DNA of 64,000 nt from Mesostigma viride (GCA_009746045.1 RPFO01000667.1:92082-156081); one strand, 5' to 3'. Shown: positions 37,955-50,763, counted from the first letter of the stretch. Numbers and translations are program-made. Notes: generated by a model not told the origin, from the letters alone.

Positions 37955-39994
37955 ATGGACGAAGTCAAGAAGACTAACTCGATGAGTAATGTAAAGGCGA
38001 ACGTGTCAAGTCTTCTGAGGAGGTCTATGGACATATTAACGCACACGGATCGCCATGCCGGGGAATCCAATCCAGAGCATCGCGTCGTGACCATGACCGC
38101 CGACCCCAACGCGGGCACCGTCCTCACATGGAGGGACCTCGAGGTCGTCTCCAAGAAAGCCAAGAAAGTGTTGTTGCACGGCGTGAGCGGACAGGTCTCG
38201 GGCGGGCTCTGCGCCGTCATGGGCCCCAGCGGGAGCGGCAAGTCGACGCTGCTGAACACTCTCGCGATGCGCCTGGACAAAACGGTCTCCCTCAAGGGCG
38301 ACATGCGCATCAACGGCAAGCCCTATGACACCAGCCTGCTCAAGCAAGTGTCCGGCTACGTTATGCAAGACGACCTGCTCAACGGTCAGCTAACGGTCGA
38401 GGAGACGCTCAACTACACTGCGCGGCTCCGCTGCCCGCCCGAATACACCGAGGAGCAGCGCAAGGAGGTGATCGAGCAGGCGCTGACCGACATGGGCCTG
38501 CGCCACGTGCGCCACGTCATCGTGGGCGACCCGCTCAAAAAGGGCATCAGCGGTGGCGAACGCAAGCGGCTATGCGTGGCCATTGAGCTTCTCACCAAGC
38601 TACGCCTTCTATTTTTAGACGAGCCGACGAGCGGGCTGGACAGCGTGACCGCGCTGCTCCTGATCCGCACGCTCAAGAGGCTCGCGGCCGGCGGCGTCTC
38701 GGTCCCAAAGGGTGCCGCCACCGATGACGTGGCGATCGAGATGCACGAACTCGAAGCTGGGGACGGCAACGCGCCACCTGTTGCCTTGCCCAAGCCCGCA
38801 CACGCGGGCTGCACGATCATGTGCACGATCCACCAGCCCCAGTCCAAAATCTTCCAGGAGTTTGACACGCTCATCCTGCTCCAGGGCGGCTCAACCGTGT
38901 TTGCGGGGCCCGCGATGTCATCGCTGGACCACTTTGCGGGCATGGGGTACCCGTGCCCCCCCCTGACCAACCCGGCCGATCACCTCATGGACTTGATCAC
39001 AGTAAGGCTGCCTCGCACCAGCGTGGGCACGGTGCCGCTCCAGCCGGGTGACCTGATGCCGGACCCCGAACAGCTCAAGGCCTATTATAAGAACCTACAA
39101 GTGGACATCATGGCAGGGGCGGACCGGCCCGTCACGCAGGTGCGCCAGATGGTGCCTTGGCGGCGCCAGTACAGCGTGCTGCTGCAGCGGACGATGCGGG
39201 AGAACCTGCGCAAGCGCACGGTTATGGCGACGCAGATAGGCCAGGCGCTCGTGATCGCGGTGCTGATAGGGACGGTGTTTCTGCAGATCGGGACGGATCA
39301 GCAGTCAGCGGTGCGCCGCCAGCCGGTCCTCTTCTTCACCGCCGTCAACCAGGGCATTTTTGCGTCCATGCAGGTCATCAACTCTTTCCCGAGCGAGCGG
39401 TTGCTATCGCTGAGGGAGCGCGCGGCGGGGACGTACTACGCATCGGCCTATTTCCTGGCCAAGTGCTCCGCCGAGATCATAGTGCAGTTGCCCGTCCCTT
39501 TCCTGTTCTCGTGCGTGGTGTACTGGCTGATTGGGCTCCAGGCGGTCGCCTCCAAGTTCTTCATCTACGCCGGGTTCATGATGTTGTGCAGCACCTCGGC
39601 GACCAGCATGGCCCTCATGGTGTCCACCTGGTGCCGGACCGTCGACCTGTCAGTCTCGGTGCTGCCCATGTTGGTCGAGGTGTCCCGCCTCTTCGGTGGC
39701 TTCTTCTTGTCTCCGGCCAACCTGCCCAAGTACTTCTCGTGGCTGGACGCGCTCTCGTTCGTGAAGTACACATACGTGGGCATCAGCCTGAACGAGCTGA
39801 CGGGGTTGACGCTGACCTGCACCGACGAGGAGCGCTTGGCGGACGGCAGCTGCCCCATTGCCAATGGTGACGAAACCATCGAGAGGCTAGGGCTGGATAC
39901 CTTCTCCATCAAGATGTGCGCGGGAATCCTGATTGCCTACATCTTCTTCTGCCGGTTTATGGCCTATGTGGGCCTGCGCATTATGAAGCATTAG
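37955..39994 (+). CDS. ABCG-family (white-brown complex) half transporter
   Basis: A 679-residue intronless gene. The nucleotide-binding domain comes first: Walker A GPSGSGKST (90-98), Q-loop around GYVMQDD (134-140), signature ISGGERKR (198-205), Walker B LLFLDEPTSGLDS (218-230) and H-loop TIHQPQ (His 293). NPADH (339-343) is typical of ABCG. The C-terminal half holds about six membrane helices (roughly 425-445, 455-475, 500-528, 533-556, 565-587, 655-675). Half transporters dimerise to move lipids, waxes or small hydrophobic compounds through the membrane; the substrate cannot be told. Odd points: a roughly 40-residue Ala/Asp/Glu-rich insertion (246-285) between D-loop and H-loop, and no introns. 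All catalytic motifs are intact, so it is probably functional. Two TGTAA signals lie at 40105 and 40122. Confidence 0.92.
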   Translation: MDEVKKTNSMSNVKANVSSLLRRSMDILTHTDRHAGESNPEHRVVTMTADPNAGTVLTWRDLEVVSKKAKKVLLHGVSGQVSGGLCAVMGPSGSGKSTLLNTLAMRLDKTVSLKGDMRINGKPYDTSLLKQVSGYVMQDDLLNGQLTVEETLNYTARLRCPPEYTEEQRKEVIEQALTDMGLRHVRHVIVGDPLKKGISGGERKRLCVAIELLTKLRLLFLDEPTSGLDSVTALLLIRTLKRLAAGGVSVPKGAATDDVAIEMHELEAGDGNAPPVALPKPAHAGCTIMCTIHQPQSKIFQEFDTLILLQGGSTVFAGPAMSSLDHFAGMGYPCPPLTNPADHLMDLITVRLPRTSVGTVPLQPGDLMPDPEQLKAYYKNLQVDIMAGADRPVTQVRQMVPWRRQYSVLLQRTMRENLRKRTVMATQIGQALVIAVLIGTVFLQIGTDQQSAVRRQPVLFFTAVNQGIFASMQVINSFPSERLLSLRERAAGTYYASAYFLAKCSAEIIVQLPVPFLFSCVVYWLIGLQAVASKFFIYAGFMMLCSTSATSMALMVSTWCRTVDLSVSVLPMLVEVSRLFGGFFLSPANLPKYFSWLDALSFVKYTYVGISLNELTGLTLTCTDEERLADGSCPIANGDETIERLGLDTFSIKMCAGILIAYIFFCRFMAYVGLRIMKH

Positions 39995-40629
39995 TTGAAA
40001 GGGGGAACTCCTGCACGTATTGATGGTTAGATAGAGCATTTAACGTCTTTATTTTATTTTAAGGTCTAGATGTAGATTAGATTTGTGAAACTATGGAGTC
40101 CCAATGTAAAGATACCAGCTCTGTAAGTCAAGAAAATGGATGGGAAAGGTTACCCATGAAATTATACTTTAATAAATCCAAGTAATGATCAACAGATCAA
40201 GGTATTAGTCTGCCCCGCTACGTACGCAAGGCAATTTTTTTATTGATTCATCCAACCTGTCATCCAGACAGATGGAGTATGCCTGCCAACAAAGTACGCC
40301 AGCTACTGCGGGGACGACCTCTCCTGGACGTCGGACCACAACCTGACCCCCGCTCAGCAGCAGCAGCGACACGACTTGTGGCCGGAGAACTTCCGCCACA
40401 AGCAAGACCCCGAGAAGCACAAGGTGTTCTGAAGGGGCGGGGACCTGATCGTCAACAACCAGCTGCGGAAGCCCCCCACGGGCTAATAATAATGTAGTCA
40501 CACCCATGTTTGGGTGATGCAACCTGCACATCGCCATCCCATGGTGGAATGCCAATGCAGGGTAGAATGTAGCCATTAATACAAATGAAAACGGTGTTAC
40601 GTGAGCAAAAGGCGTAAGTTTGCAACGTC
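39995..40629. other. ABCG 3' UTR and a decayed coding-like piece
   Basis: TGTAA at 40105-40109 and 40122-40126 are the likely polyadenylation signals of the ABCG transcript. Further on, 40270-40431 reads on the plus strand as an uninterrupted frame (YCGDDLSWTSDHNLTP, then LWPENFRHKQDPEKHKVF, stop at 40429). It may be a broken exon; it is not recognised and is not supported by flanking exons. Confidence 0.4.
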
Positions 40630-40770
40630 ACCCACATCTGTTTGGTGCTGCCCCTTGGCACAAGCTCTACAAACAGGTCGTGGACCGGCTGGATCGCGTA
40701 GTATCTCGGCATCTGAACCCTGTGATGCCAGATCTCCTTTGCGGCCCTTCCGAGCTTGGCACTGGATATG
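40630..40770 (-). repeat. dispersed fragment with conserved reading frame, copy 2
   Basis: The minus strand reads SAKLGRAAKEIWHH, RYYAIQPVHDLFVELVPRG, then TKQMW with no stop. The 9195-9340 copy keeps the same frame over most of the segment. Probably the remnant of a transposon gene; family not recognised. It abuts the (TAAG)n array. Confidence 0.5.
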
Positions 40771-41980
<1,210 letters not shown>

Positions 41981-42148
41981 CTGCAGAGGTTTGCCCACAA
42001 GCCACGAGCCACGAGGTAGCCATGGCTGACGGCGGAGCTCATAACTTTCACGTTTGAGCACCGAATTTAGCCGTGAATATCACAATCGACGCGTCTTTTT
42101 ATGACGCACATGCTGATATAATTTTCCGAAGCTATAACGCACTATACG
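41981..42148 (+). other. possible 5' UTR of ORF1-only LINE-like element
   Basis: Sequence between the array and the first ORF, without features beyond an AT-rich stretch at 42105-42130. The element 5' end is assumed to be at the array edge. Confidence 0.35.
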
Positions 42149-43144
42149 ATGAGCAAACGCCTCTCGACGCAACGCAGCCTGGCGGCTGCGCTTAGCAATG
42201 AAAATACGTCTGCAGCCCCGGCTGCAGCTTCGCCAACCGGTCCAGAAGGCAGCGGCGCCACTAGCCAAGCTCTAGTGGTCGCCCAGCCCCCGCTGGCCGC
42301 CTCGCCAGCAGCGTCGCCTGAACCCAAGCGCAGTCGCCCTGCCGAGCCGACCTGGGAGGAGTTCGACTTTGACGCCAGCCAGCCCGGCTTTTTTGACAAG
42401 CTCAACCCCGACAGGATCCTGAGCTACGTGTTTTTCGGATCGTATGCCTCGCTTCTCGAGATGTGCAAGCAACTCTTCCATCAGGGCCGCCTCACCGATG
42501 CTTTCCAGAGACGCACCCACAACTTCGACCAAATCCTCAAATGCCGCCGCCCCAACCTTCAGATTCGCGTCCTTTTCTCCCTCCTCGGCCGCTCCCTCGA
42601 GGAGCTTTGGCCCCCAAAGCCCCTCACCACCACCTTAACCGAATCCTCCATCCGCTCACTCCTCAAGGAGGCCCTCGAGCAGCACGTGGCCCCCATCGCA
42701 GCAGATGTGGCGGTCATGGGCAGCACGTTGGCTGCCGAGCTCCCCCTCCTCTCCACCGCCACCTCCACCATCTCCACCGCCACCTCCACCCTCCTCGCCT
42801 CCTCCACCGCCACCACCTCCACCTCCGACGCCATCACCGCCCAGCTCCGTGACATCGACCAGCGTCTTAAGGACAACGCCATTGCTATCGAGGTTCTGCA
42901 GAATACCGCAGGCCTCACCGCCCAGGCGGTGAAGGACATTGCCGCAAAGCCAGCCTCGGCTGGCCTGGCCGGCGATGCTCCTCCTGTCACGTCCGTGATC
43001 ATTTACGTCCGTGCACTCAAGAAGTTACGCGGTTGCCGTAATCGGAATCGTTACCGACGTTTGGTTGGTTCCGATTCAGTAGGCCGCAGGCTTTGTTCCT
43101 TGGGCCGGTGTGGAGCGCCGCGCCGGAAAGGCCTGAATTTCTAG
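42149..43144 (+). CDS. LINE ORF1-like protein, coiled-coil part
   Basis: 331 residues. A basic, Ala/Pro-rich N terminus, then a globular region (residues about 70-145; TWEEFDFDASQPGFFDKLNP, ILSYVFFGSYASLLEMCKQL), then long Ala/Ser/Thr/Leu heptad-like repeats (about 165-280) that should form a coiled coil, as in L1 ORF1 trimers. The last 45 residues are Arg-rich and may be out of frame. Assignment to ORF1 rests on this layout and on the true ORF1-type domain in the next ORF downstream, not on a recognised motif. Confidence 0.45.
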   Translation: MSKRLSTQRSLAAALSNENTSAAPAAASPTGPEGSGATSQALVVAQPPLAASPAASPEPKRSRPAEPTWEEFDFDASQPGFFDKLNPDRILSYVFFGSYASLLEMCKQLFHQGRLTDAFQRRTHNFDQILKCRRPNLQIRVLFSLLGRSLEELWPPKPLTTTLTESSIRSLLKEALEQHVAPIAADVAVMGSTLAAELPLLSTATSTISTATSTLLASSTATTSTSDAITAQLRDIDQRLKDNAIAIEVLQNTAGLTAQAVKDIAAKPASAGLAGDAPPVTSVIIYVRALKKLRGCRNRNRYRRLVGSDSVGRRLCSLGRCGAPRRKGLNF

Positions 43145-44090
43145 AGTGACAGTCTTAGGTGACCTGACTTAGGTTCAGGCGCAAGACTTTGGGGCGCAAA
43201 GCCTTGGTGGCTTGCGCAATATTCCGGTGCGTGACATTTGGCAGTTATGAATCTTTTGTATTGTCCAGACGGAATGATGTTCAGTCCATCTGACAAAGCT
43301 AGATACGCAGATCGTAGTGTGCGGTGTGCTGGCTCGCACGTGGTTGTCGAACAGACTTGCTCTGCATTTTGCTGGCAGTCTAACTGCACGTCAGGCGGCT
43401 TGCTGGCAAATGCGACAGCGCATGGATGCCGGGATTTTTGGAGGTATTTAGGAGCAGCGCAGCGGCCATGGTGGTCGTTGTTCGCTCGTTTCTCTCCCTC
43501 ACAACTAGTTTGTTGTCTTCATGGGGTTAAACTTCTCGAACAGCCCGGAGCAGCCCCCGTGAGTGGTTGCATGTCGTTGCCATGACGATGGTTGATAAGA
43601 TTGACAATGGTTTGATCCGGTTGGGATGTTGTTGGCATTGTGGACGAGAAACGTTCTGCTGACCCGGGAACAGTCCCGGGAAAGGGCCGGTTCGTCGTTG
43701 GCCAGTGTGCCAGTAACTGGGACATGAGCGCAGAGTCACACAGTTGATATAGATTATGACGTAAGTAAACACTGTTGCGCCACAGTGGCGTCATGGTCGG
43801 TCTGTGGTGATTTCGATGGGTCTCAAGGATATGTAGTTACTCTTACAGTTGCGGCAGCACAACTCGGCATTCATTGTAATTTGTCAAATGTTATGGAATG
43901 AATGGTTTGGGCATTGCTTTCATCATAAAGCATTATTGCAATCTTCATAATATAAATATCGGCTGGCTGCGCTGCCTGTCATGAAGGTGGTGGTGCCGTC
44001 AAGGACCACACCTATCATTTATATAGTGGATCACACACAAGAGTACTCTATTGCTATGGATATGCCTTCCAAGTGATAGGCTAGGATATA
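43145..44090. other. spacer between two ORF1-like genes, nothing recognised
   Basis: About 950 bases with short frames only. A TATATA-like stretch is at 44017-44024, 70 bases before the next ORF. Confidence 0.4.
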
Positions 44091-44687
44091 ATGGCACGCA
44101 AACGCGACACTCCCATCACCACCTGGGCGGACATGCTTAAGCAACATACCACCTCCACCACCTCCGCCGTCGCAGCCCAGCTTCAACGGCAGACGCTTGA
44201 CCTCCGCGAGGAGGCCGAGCTCGCCAAGCGCAGCCTCAACGTCATTGTCAAGAACTTCAAGATGGAGGAAGGTGAGAATTCCGAGAAGCTTTTGCGTGCG
44301 TTTGAGAGAGAAATCCTTGGTCGCATGGGCCTTAACGGTGAGATAGAGCTGGCTGCCCACCGCCTTCCCCGCGCGCGGGGTAAGGCAGGGCCGCCCCCGC
44401 TCCTCCTCACCTTTAAGACCCCGGCGGACAAGATTTCTTTTCTCAGACGCCGCAAGCGGCTCGAGAAGACTCTCTTCACCCTTGATGACGACTTGACCCT
44501 GGCGCAGCAACAACGGCGACGGGAGCTATGGCCGACCTACCTCCAGCTCCGGCAGACCAAGGCGGGGCAGCCGGTGTACTGGAAGGGGGCGGCCATCTAC
44601 GTCGGCCACAAGCCCTGGCAGGCGACCCCCCCCCCCCCGCGGCCCCAGCGACTCCAGACGCCCCAGCTTAGGGGAATACAGCAGTAG
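44091..44687 (+). CDS. LINE ORF1-like RNA-binding protein
   Basis: 198 residues. A short coiled coil (about 20-50) leads into an RRM/CTD-type region: LNVIVKNFKMEE (beta 1), HRLPRARGKAGPPPLLLTF (the HR-x-G-x3-P-P-x2-V/L-x-F pattern of L1 ORF1p), then KISFLRRRKRLEKTLFTLDDDLT, QQQRRRELWPTYLQLRQTK and WKGAAIYVG. In L1 this protein coats the RNA and acts as a chaperone for target-primed reverse transcription. No ORF2 follows; the 3' UTR starts directly. Confidence 0.7.
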   Translation: MARKRDTPITTWADMLKQHTTSTTSAVAAQLQRQTLDLREEAELAKRSLNVIVKNFKMEEGENSEKLLRAFEREILGRMGLNGEIELAAHRLPRARGKAGPPPLLLTFKTPADKISFLRRRKRLEKTLFTLDDDLTLAQQQRRRELWPTYLQLRQTKAGQPVYWKGAAIYVGHKPWQATPPPPRPQRLQTPQLRGIQQ

Positions 44688-45097
44688 TAGTGCAGAATAG
44701 ATAGACCGTGGCCATGTACATGTACGCCTCTTAGAGGCACTATCCCAGCTAAGCCCCGCGCTTTATTTAATCATGTACATGTGTGCCTATGATGTGCCAC
44801 ACTCCAGACGATGCCTAGCCTTATTTAGTAATGTTGTGCCCATGCAGGGAGTCACTCTCTGCTGAGAAGCCATGCCATAGCTCTTGTATAGCCATGATGA
44901 TCTTCCCCCTCACAGGCATGCTCCCCCCTACCCGGGCATAGCGTGATAGACCATGAGGGTGCGGGTGCCCTGGTGCACCTAGAGCAAGTGTTGTTTACAT
45001 TCCCACCCTTGCAGGAAGTAGCTTAGAATGTATTATAGGCTCATATGCCCCTTCTCAGGGCTATGTGCTACATATACTCCCAACGGAGTTATGTTCC

Positions 45098-45112
<15 letters not shown>
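44688..45112 (+). other. 3' UTR and tail of ORF1-only LINE-like element
   Basis: The end (ATGTGCTACATATACTCCC, AACGGAGTTATGTTCCTAATT) matches the tails at 63180-63290 and, more distantly, 36060-36120 and 63570-63625. It passes into (AATT)n and then (TAAG)n. Confidence 0.65.
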
Positions 45113-46238
<1,126 letters not shown>

Positions 46239-46340
46239 CTTGCGTGTACGTCATGCGCATGGGCATGCCACGGAGTACTATCTATGCTAATTAATCTCAT
46301 TAGAAAAAGTTACAAAAATCGTCTGCATCCTGCCCCAACC
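46239..46340 (-). other. LINE 3' tail in reverse orientation
   Basis: Reverse complement of the LINE C tail (8565-8690): shares GATGCAGACGAT, TCTAATGAGATTA and AGTACTCCGTGGCATGCC. In its own sense it ends at the (CTTA)n array. Its 5' side is cut off by LINE D. Confidence 0.75.
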
Positions 46341-48903
46341 ATATTGTCACTGATCACCGCCTCGTGCTCGCCCGCATCAGATTGCGGTTCCCTGGTGTGA
46401 AACCGTCGCGACAACTGGCGCCTCAGCCAGATCTCAAGGTGCTCCGGATTGTACTGAAGGATGCCGACATGATGTCAGCATGCAGAAGAGCAGGCCGCTA
46501 TGTCGCACCAGGACGACTTCCTGGCAGTCTTCGACGCCAGGGGCAGTCGTCAGAAGCTACACGCCATTCCGCCCCTGGGTGATATTTCAGTGATCCTCCG
46601 CGGTATCGATCGCTGCCAAGTATCGTCTGGCTGCCCGCACCCTCCCCTCCTTGCCTCCGCGCCGGCAGCTTGCTGTCCACTGCCACGCACCGACAGTGGT
46701 CGCCGCTAGGCAGATGCTCCGCCGCAACAGGGACGTACCGACCGCCAAACCTGGGCTGCAAGCGGCTTTGCGGGTCCCCTAGCTACGAGCAGGCCGAGAA
46801 GGCAGACGCTCAGCAGATGGTCAAAGACCTGCGCAGCTGCCAGCAGAAGCACGACGGCAAGGGGGCCTGGTTCTGGTACAGGCGCCTCGGGCAACCGGAC
46901 GCTGGCCTCGGCAGGCCCCACCGCCACGACGTTCCCGGCGCCCCAGCCAAGCGGCTTCGTACCTGGGCCGCGGCCACTGCCGAGGTCGGGGGGACAGCTG
47001 CGCCGCCCCCGCCCCTGCATGCTCCCATGCAGCCGCCGCCGCCCGCGGCCAGCCGCCCTGGCCGGCGGCCCTGCCAGGCCCCCGGCCCCGCTCAGGTCAG
47101 CGGCGGACTACCTAGTCCCCCCGCTGATCGGCCCGCTTGGCGACCCGTCAGACATGCCTCCTTTCACCTCTTGCGAGGTCACGGAGGCGGTCCAGCGTCT
47201 GCGTTATGCCGCCGCCACCGGCTCCGACTAGATTCCGGCCGCAGTTGTGAAACTTGCAGCCGAGTTCGAGGACACTGGTGTCATGCTGCTCTTCCGGGAT
47301 ATCTGCAACCGCCTTCTGCTGTCTTCGCTTGAACCGCCTCCAGCGGCCTGGCAACACAGTTCTCGCACGATGCTGTACAAGAACAAGGGGTCGCCAGCCG
47401 ACCCCGGTAACTACAGAGGGGTGTGCATCCAAAGCGCCCCCCTCAAGCTTCTCATGCGGCTCATCCTGAACCGCCTGCGCACGGCCCTGGACGGACACCT
47501 CAGTGAGACTCAGCACGGCTTCCGTTCAGCTAGGTTGTAACACAGTACAGGCGCTCTTCGCTACTCGCCGCCTTGTGGAAGAACTGCAACGCCTTCAGCC
47601 TGGTGAGTCGGACCCTCTGCGCCTTGTGCTGGTGGACTTCATCAAAGCCTTCGATTCGGTTTTCTGGCCGGCGCTACTATGGGACATCCTCGCTCTGTTC
47701 CGGATCCCCCGCCCCCCTTATTGCTGTCATCCGCAACCTGTATGAAGGGTCCACCACTTCGGTGCGCACTTCCTACCACGGGACCACGCCACCATGCCCT
47801 TTACAGAAGGGTGTGTGGCAGGGCTGCGTGCTGTCGCCCTACGTACCTGTTCATTTTCGTGGTCGAATACGTAATGATACAGGCGCGCAAGCGGTTTGCC
47901 CGCATCATGGGTAGGGAACCAGGGGTGCAGGTTGACAACCACTTCTGGCATGGCGGGGCAGACACGGAGATTCGGCTGGTGGACATCATCTATGCAGACG
48001 ACACCACCCTCTTAGAGGACACTGGGTACGTGCAGACGTGGCTTGACTGCCTAGCTATCGAGGCCCGCGCAGTGGGGCTTGAGGTCAGCAAGAAGACCGA
48101 GGCTCTGGCCATTGGGCTCACCCACCCACCGCCCGCCCTCTTTCTCCTTGACGGCTCTCGAGTCCTGTATCGGGACCGTGTCAAGCTGCTGGGCAGCCTC
48201 CTCCCCGGCTGCGAGGCTGATGTGGACCACCGCATCGCCCTCGCCTGGCACGCGTTACGCTAATATCGGGGCCCTGTGGCGCAAGTCCCTGGGCAAGATC
48301 GAGAAACAGGACCTAGCTGTTTAAGGTCCTCGTCCTTCCTGTTCTTACGTATGGGGCCGAGACGTGGACCCTCACAGCCGTTGACCTGGCCCGAAAGCTG
48401 GACGGCGCGGTAACCAACATGCTGCGATCCATTTTCAGAGTAGAATATGCTGCTCATGTTCGCAACGAGGACCTGTACCTCGGCATGCCACATATCACCT
48501 GCACCATTAACCCGAGCAGCGGCGCCTGCAGCTCGTAGGGCACCTAGCTCGCACCAACCAGGTAGACACCTCACGTGGCCCCCCCGCGGGACTACGCCCA
48601 GCTCAGCCTGGCCGGCACCTCCTTACGTGGGCCGGGCCCCGTGATGCTAGACGCCGCAAGGCCCACACCTTCAAAGAACAGCTATAGTAGAGGACATGGG
48701 GGGCCTCGGCCTCTCCGTGATTTGGAAAAAGATGATGGACAAGGCCAAGTGGGCTCAGGTGATAGAGGACAACGAGCCCCCTCCCGTGGGGAAGCACCTG
48801 CGTGTGCAAACATACGGGAAGCACGCCAGACAGGTCCCCTAGGGGAGAGTTGATGTTGATAGATTTTGTAGATAGTTGTTGTAGATAGATTAGACCGGTA
48901 GGA
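46341..48903 (+). pseudogene. 5'-truncated LINE (L1-like, APE class), copy D
   Basis: It begins inside the APE endonuclease at its last motif (DHRLVLARIRLRF, about 46350-46395), which shows that this LINE family uses an APE-type endonuclease. RT follows in several frames: GNYRGVCIQSAPLKLL (about 47405), LVDFIKAFDSVFW (about 47630), GVWQGCVLSPY (about 47810), YADD (about 47992), LLGSLLPG (about 48185), TYGAETWTL (about 48348). Stop codons and frame changes occur at about 47229, 47540, 47730 and 48263. It is a dead copy. The 3' UTR (about 48840-48903) leads into a (CATC)n array. Confidence 0.8.
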
Positions 48904-48910
48904 CTGTTTG

Positions 48911-49640
48911 CACCCATCCATCCATCCATCCATCCATCCATCCATCCATCCATCCATCCATCCATCCATCCATCCATCCATCCATCCATCCATCCATCCA
49001 TCCATCCATCCATCCATCCATCCATCCATCCATCCATCCATCCATCCATCCATCCATCCATCCCTCCCTCCCTCCCTCCCTCCCTCCCCTCCCTCCCTCC
49101 CTCCCTCCCTCCCTCCCTCCCTCCCTCCCTCCCTCCCTCCCTCCCTCCCTCCCTCCCTCCCTCCCTCCTCCCTCCCTCCCTCCCTCCCTCCTCCCTCCTC
49201 CCTCCCTCCCTCCCTCCCTCCCTCCCTCCCTCCCTCCCTCCCTCCGTCCGTCCGTCCGTCCGTCCGTCCGTCCGTCCGTCCGTCCGTCCGTCCGTCCGTC
49301 CGTCCGTCCGTCCGTCCGTCCGTCCGTCCGTCCGTCCGTCCGTCCGTCCGTCCGTCCGTCCGTCCGTCCGTCCGTCCGTCCGTCCGTCCGTCCGTCCGTC
49401 CGTCCGTCCGTCCGTCCGTCCGTCCGTCCGTCCGTCCGTCCGTCCGTCCGTCCGTCCGTCCGTCCGTCCGTCCGTCCGTCCGTCCGTCCGTCCGTCCGTC
49501 CGTCCGTCCGTCCGTCCGTCCGTCCGTCCGTCCGTCCGTCCGTCCGTCCGTCCGTCCGTCCCTCCCTCCCTCCCTCCCTCCCTCCCTCCCTCCCTCCCTC
49601 CCTCCCCTCCCTCCCTCCCTCCCTCCCTCCCTCCCTCCCT
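48911..49640. repeat. compound tetranucleotide array (CATC)n-(CTCC)n-(CGTC)n-(CTCC)n
   Basis: CATC to about 49062, CTCC with a few slips to about 49244, CGTC to 49560 (about 79 units), CTCC to 49640. Neighbouring blocks differ by one base per unit. Frames across it (HPSI, TDGR repeats) are artefacts. Confidence 0.95.
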
Positions 49641-50149
49641 AGCACTATACTTTTCGTCCGAGGGTAGTAAAAATGATCCGAGGCGTAAATTACGAGGTCT
49701 TATCTTACTACCTAGATACGAGGCGTGAGATCCAACGCCGTAATCATTACTACCTATCATCCTACGTAGTAATTTTACTAGCCGTAAGTAAGAGTAACGT
49801 TACGACTGCACATCTTTGGTAGTACATTACCGACAGAGTAAATTACCGCGACGGGTCTTGGTTGGTAATCTACCACCTGTAGATTAGGTGCCAGTGATCC
49901 GATGCTGTAAGATACGTTTCAGTAAGTTACTTCGGGGATCTTTGCCTGTACACGGCCAGATGGATAATTATATTGTAATGGAGAAGTGGGAGAACGTGCG
50001 TGTCTATTAGCAAATGCAGCGAAATATAAAAATGTAGTTATCAGCCTTTTTCGCCTATTCAGCAGTTGTCGTTGTCGGCCGTTGTCATTAAGCGGCTATA
50101 GATTATGTGTGCTGGGGCCGGTGAAAAGACGCTAGCAAAGTTCGTCTGA
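49641..50149. other. AT-richer sequence, no gene recognised
   Basis: Contains many GTAA/TTAC words (for example CTACGTAGTAATTTTAC near 49760) but no complete inverted repeat or ORF that I can support. Confidence 0.4.
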
Positions 50150-50254
50150 ATGGCGTCCAATAGAGGGGATTTTATTCTTAGTGGATTGTTGGACGAGGAG
50201 AAGGCGAGGTTGCTGGCGGAGAATGCGAAAGAGCAGAGGGAAGCAGCGGAAGCC
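50150..50254 (+). CDS. possible first exon of a small host gene
   Basis: ATG followed by 35 codons (MASNRGDFILSGLLDEEKAR and a charged helix to EAAEA), ending at a good splice donor GTGCGT (50255). The same frame meets TGA at 50268 if not spliced. Exon candidates with compatible phase 0 lie beyond the retroelement (61645-61767 and 61875-61973). If right, Gypsy copy B sits in intron 1. Product unrecognised. Confidence 0.3.
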
Positions 50255-50295
50255 GTGCGTGGAAGATGAGGTAACGGGATGGAGTGTGGGCCCTG

Positions 50296-50438
50296 TGTCG
50301 CGTCTGCGTGCCACAATCTCCGGCGCCACCATGGCGGCTGGCCACTCAGCTTAATTTGGTAAAACCCAAATGAGCTGAGCTGATGTGCCTGCCTTAACTG
50401 CATGCCCTGTGGGGTGGGCGAGGACCTGTCCCATGATT
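50296..50438 (-). repeat. repeat B2 of copy B (element 3' end)
   Basis: 143 bp, matching B1 at 51869-52011 and both B repeats of copy A. Its outer end (sense GCGACA) abuts the CCTG TSD. Confidence 0.88.
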
Positions 50439-50689
50439 CCCCCCCTCGCTGGCGACCGGCCCCATCACGAAGACAGCGATCGTACCAAGACAAGGGCAGC
50501 GGTGACCGCAGTCAAGCTGCGGGAGGTAAACTGCGCAGCGGTGCACACTGGACAAAACCAATCCCCCTCCGGAATGCTGGTGACCACGGGCTGCAAGCAC
50601 TGCATGTGCCAACCACAGTTACACTGATCACACAATAACATGGACTCCGCCTGATCGACCCGGTGACAAACCTGACACTGGGCGTCCTT
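50439..50689 (-). repeat. duplicated pol 3' end and purine tract in copy B
   Basis: Copy of 52012-52262: end of the PHD-coding region, pol stop and the G7 purine tract. With B2 it makes a 394-bp direct repeat of 51869-52262 around A2. It starts (in sense) at the short homology CAAGGA shared with repeat A, which points to a template switch. Confidence 0.85.
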
Positions 50690-50763
50690 GTCCTCGGCTG
50701 AGAGCCCTCCTTTCTTTACTCGAAGAGACTAAAGAAAGGAGGGCTCTCAGCCGAGGACAAGGA
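50690..50763. repeat. inverted repeat at the A2 end of copy B
   Basis: Two arms of about 30 bp (from CTTGTCCTCGGCTGAG to CCTTTCTTTA and back) around the 11-bp centre CTCGAAGAGAC. One arm is the end of A2; the other is an inverted copy of it. The centre equals part of the self-priming site. Confidence 0.85.

Noticed and set aside
46239-46400. Twin-priming inversion of one LINE at the junction of reverse tail and LINE D
   Set aside because: The reversed part is a 3' tail and not a 5' segment, so two separate insertions fit better.
48603-49760. TDGR/MDGW and HPSI/VRPS repeat proteins
   Set aside because: Tetranucleotide array read in frame; no independent coding evidence.
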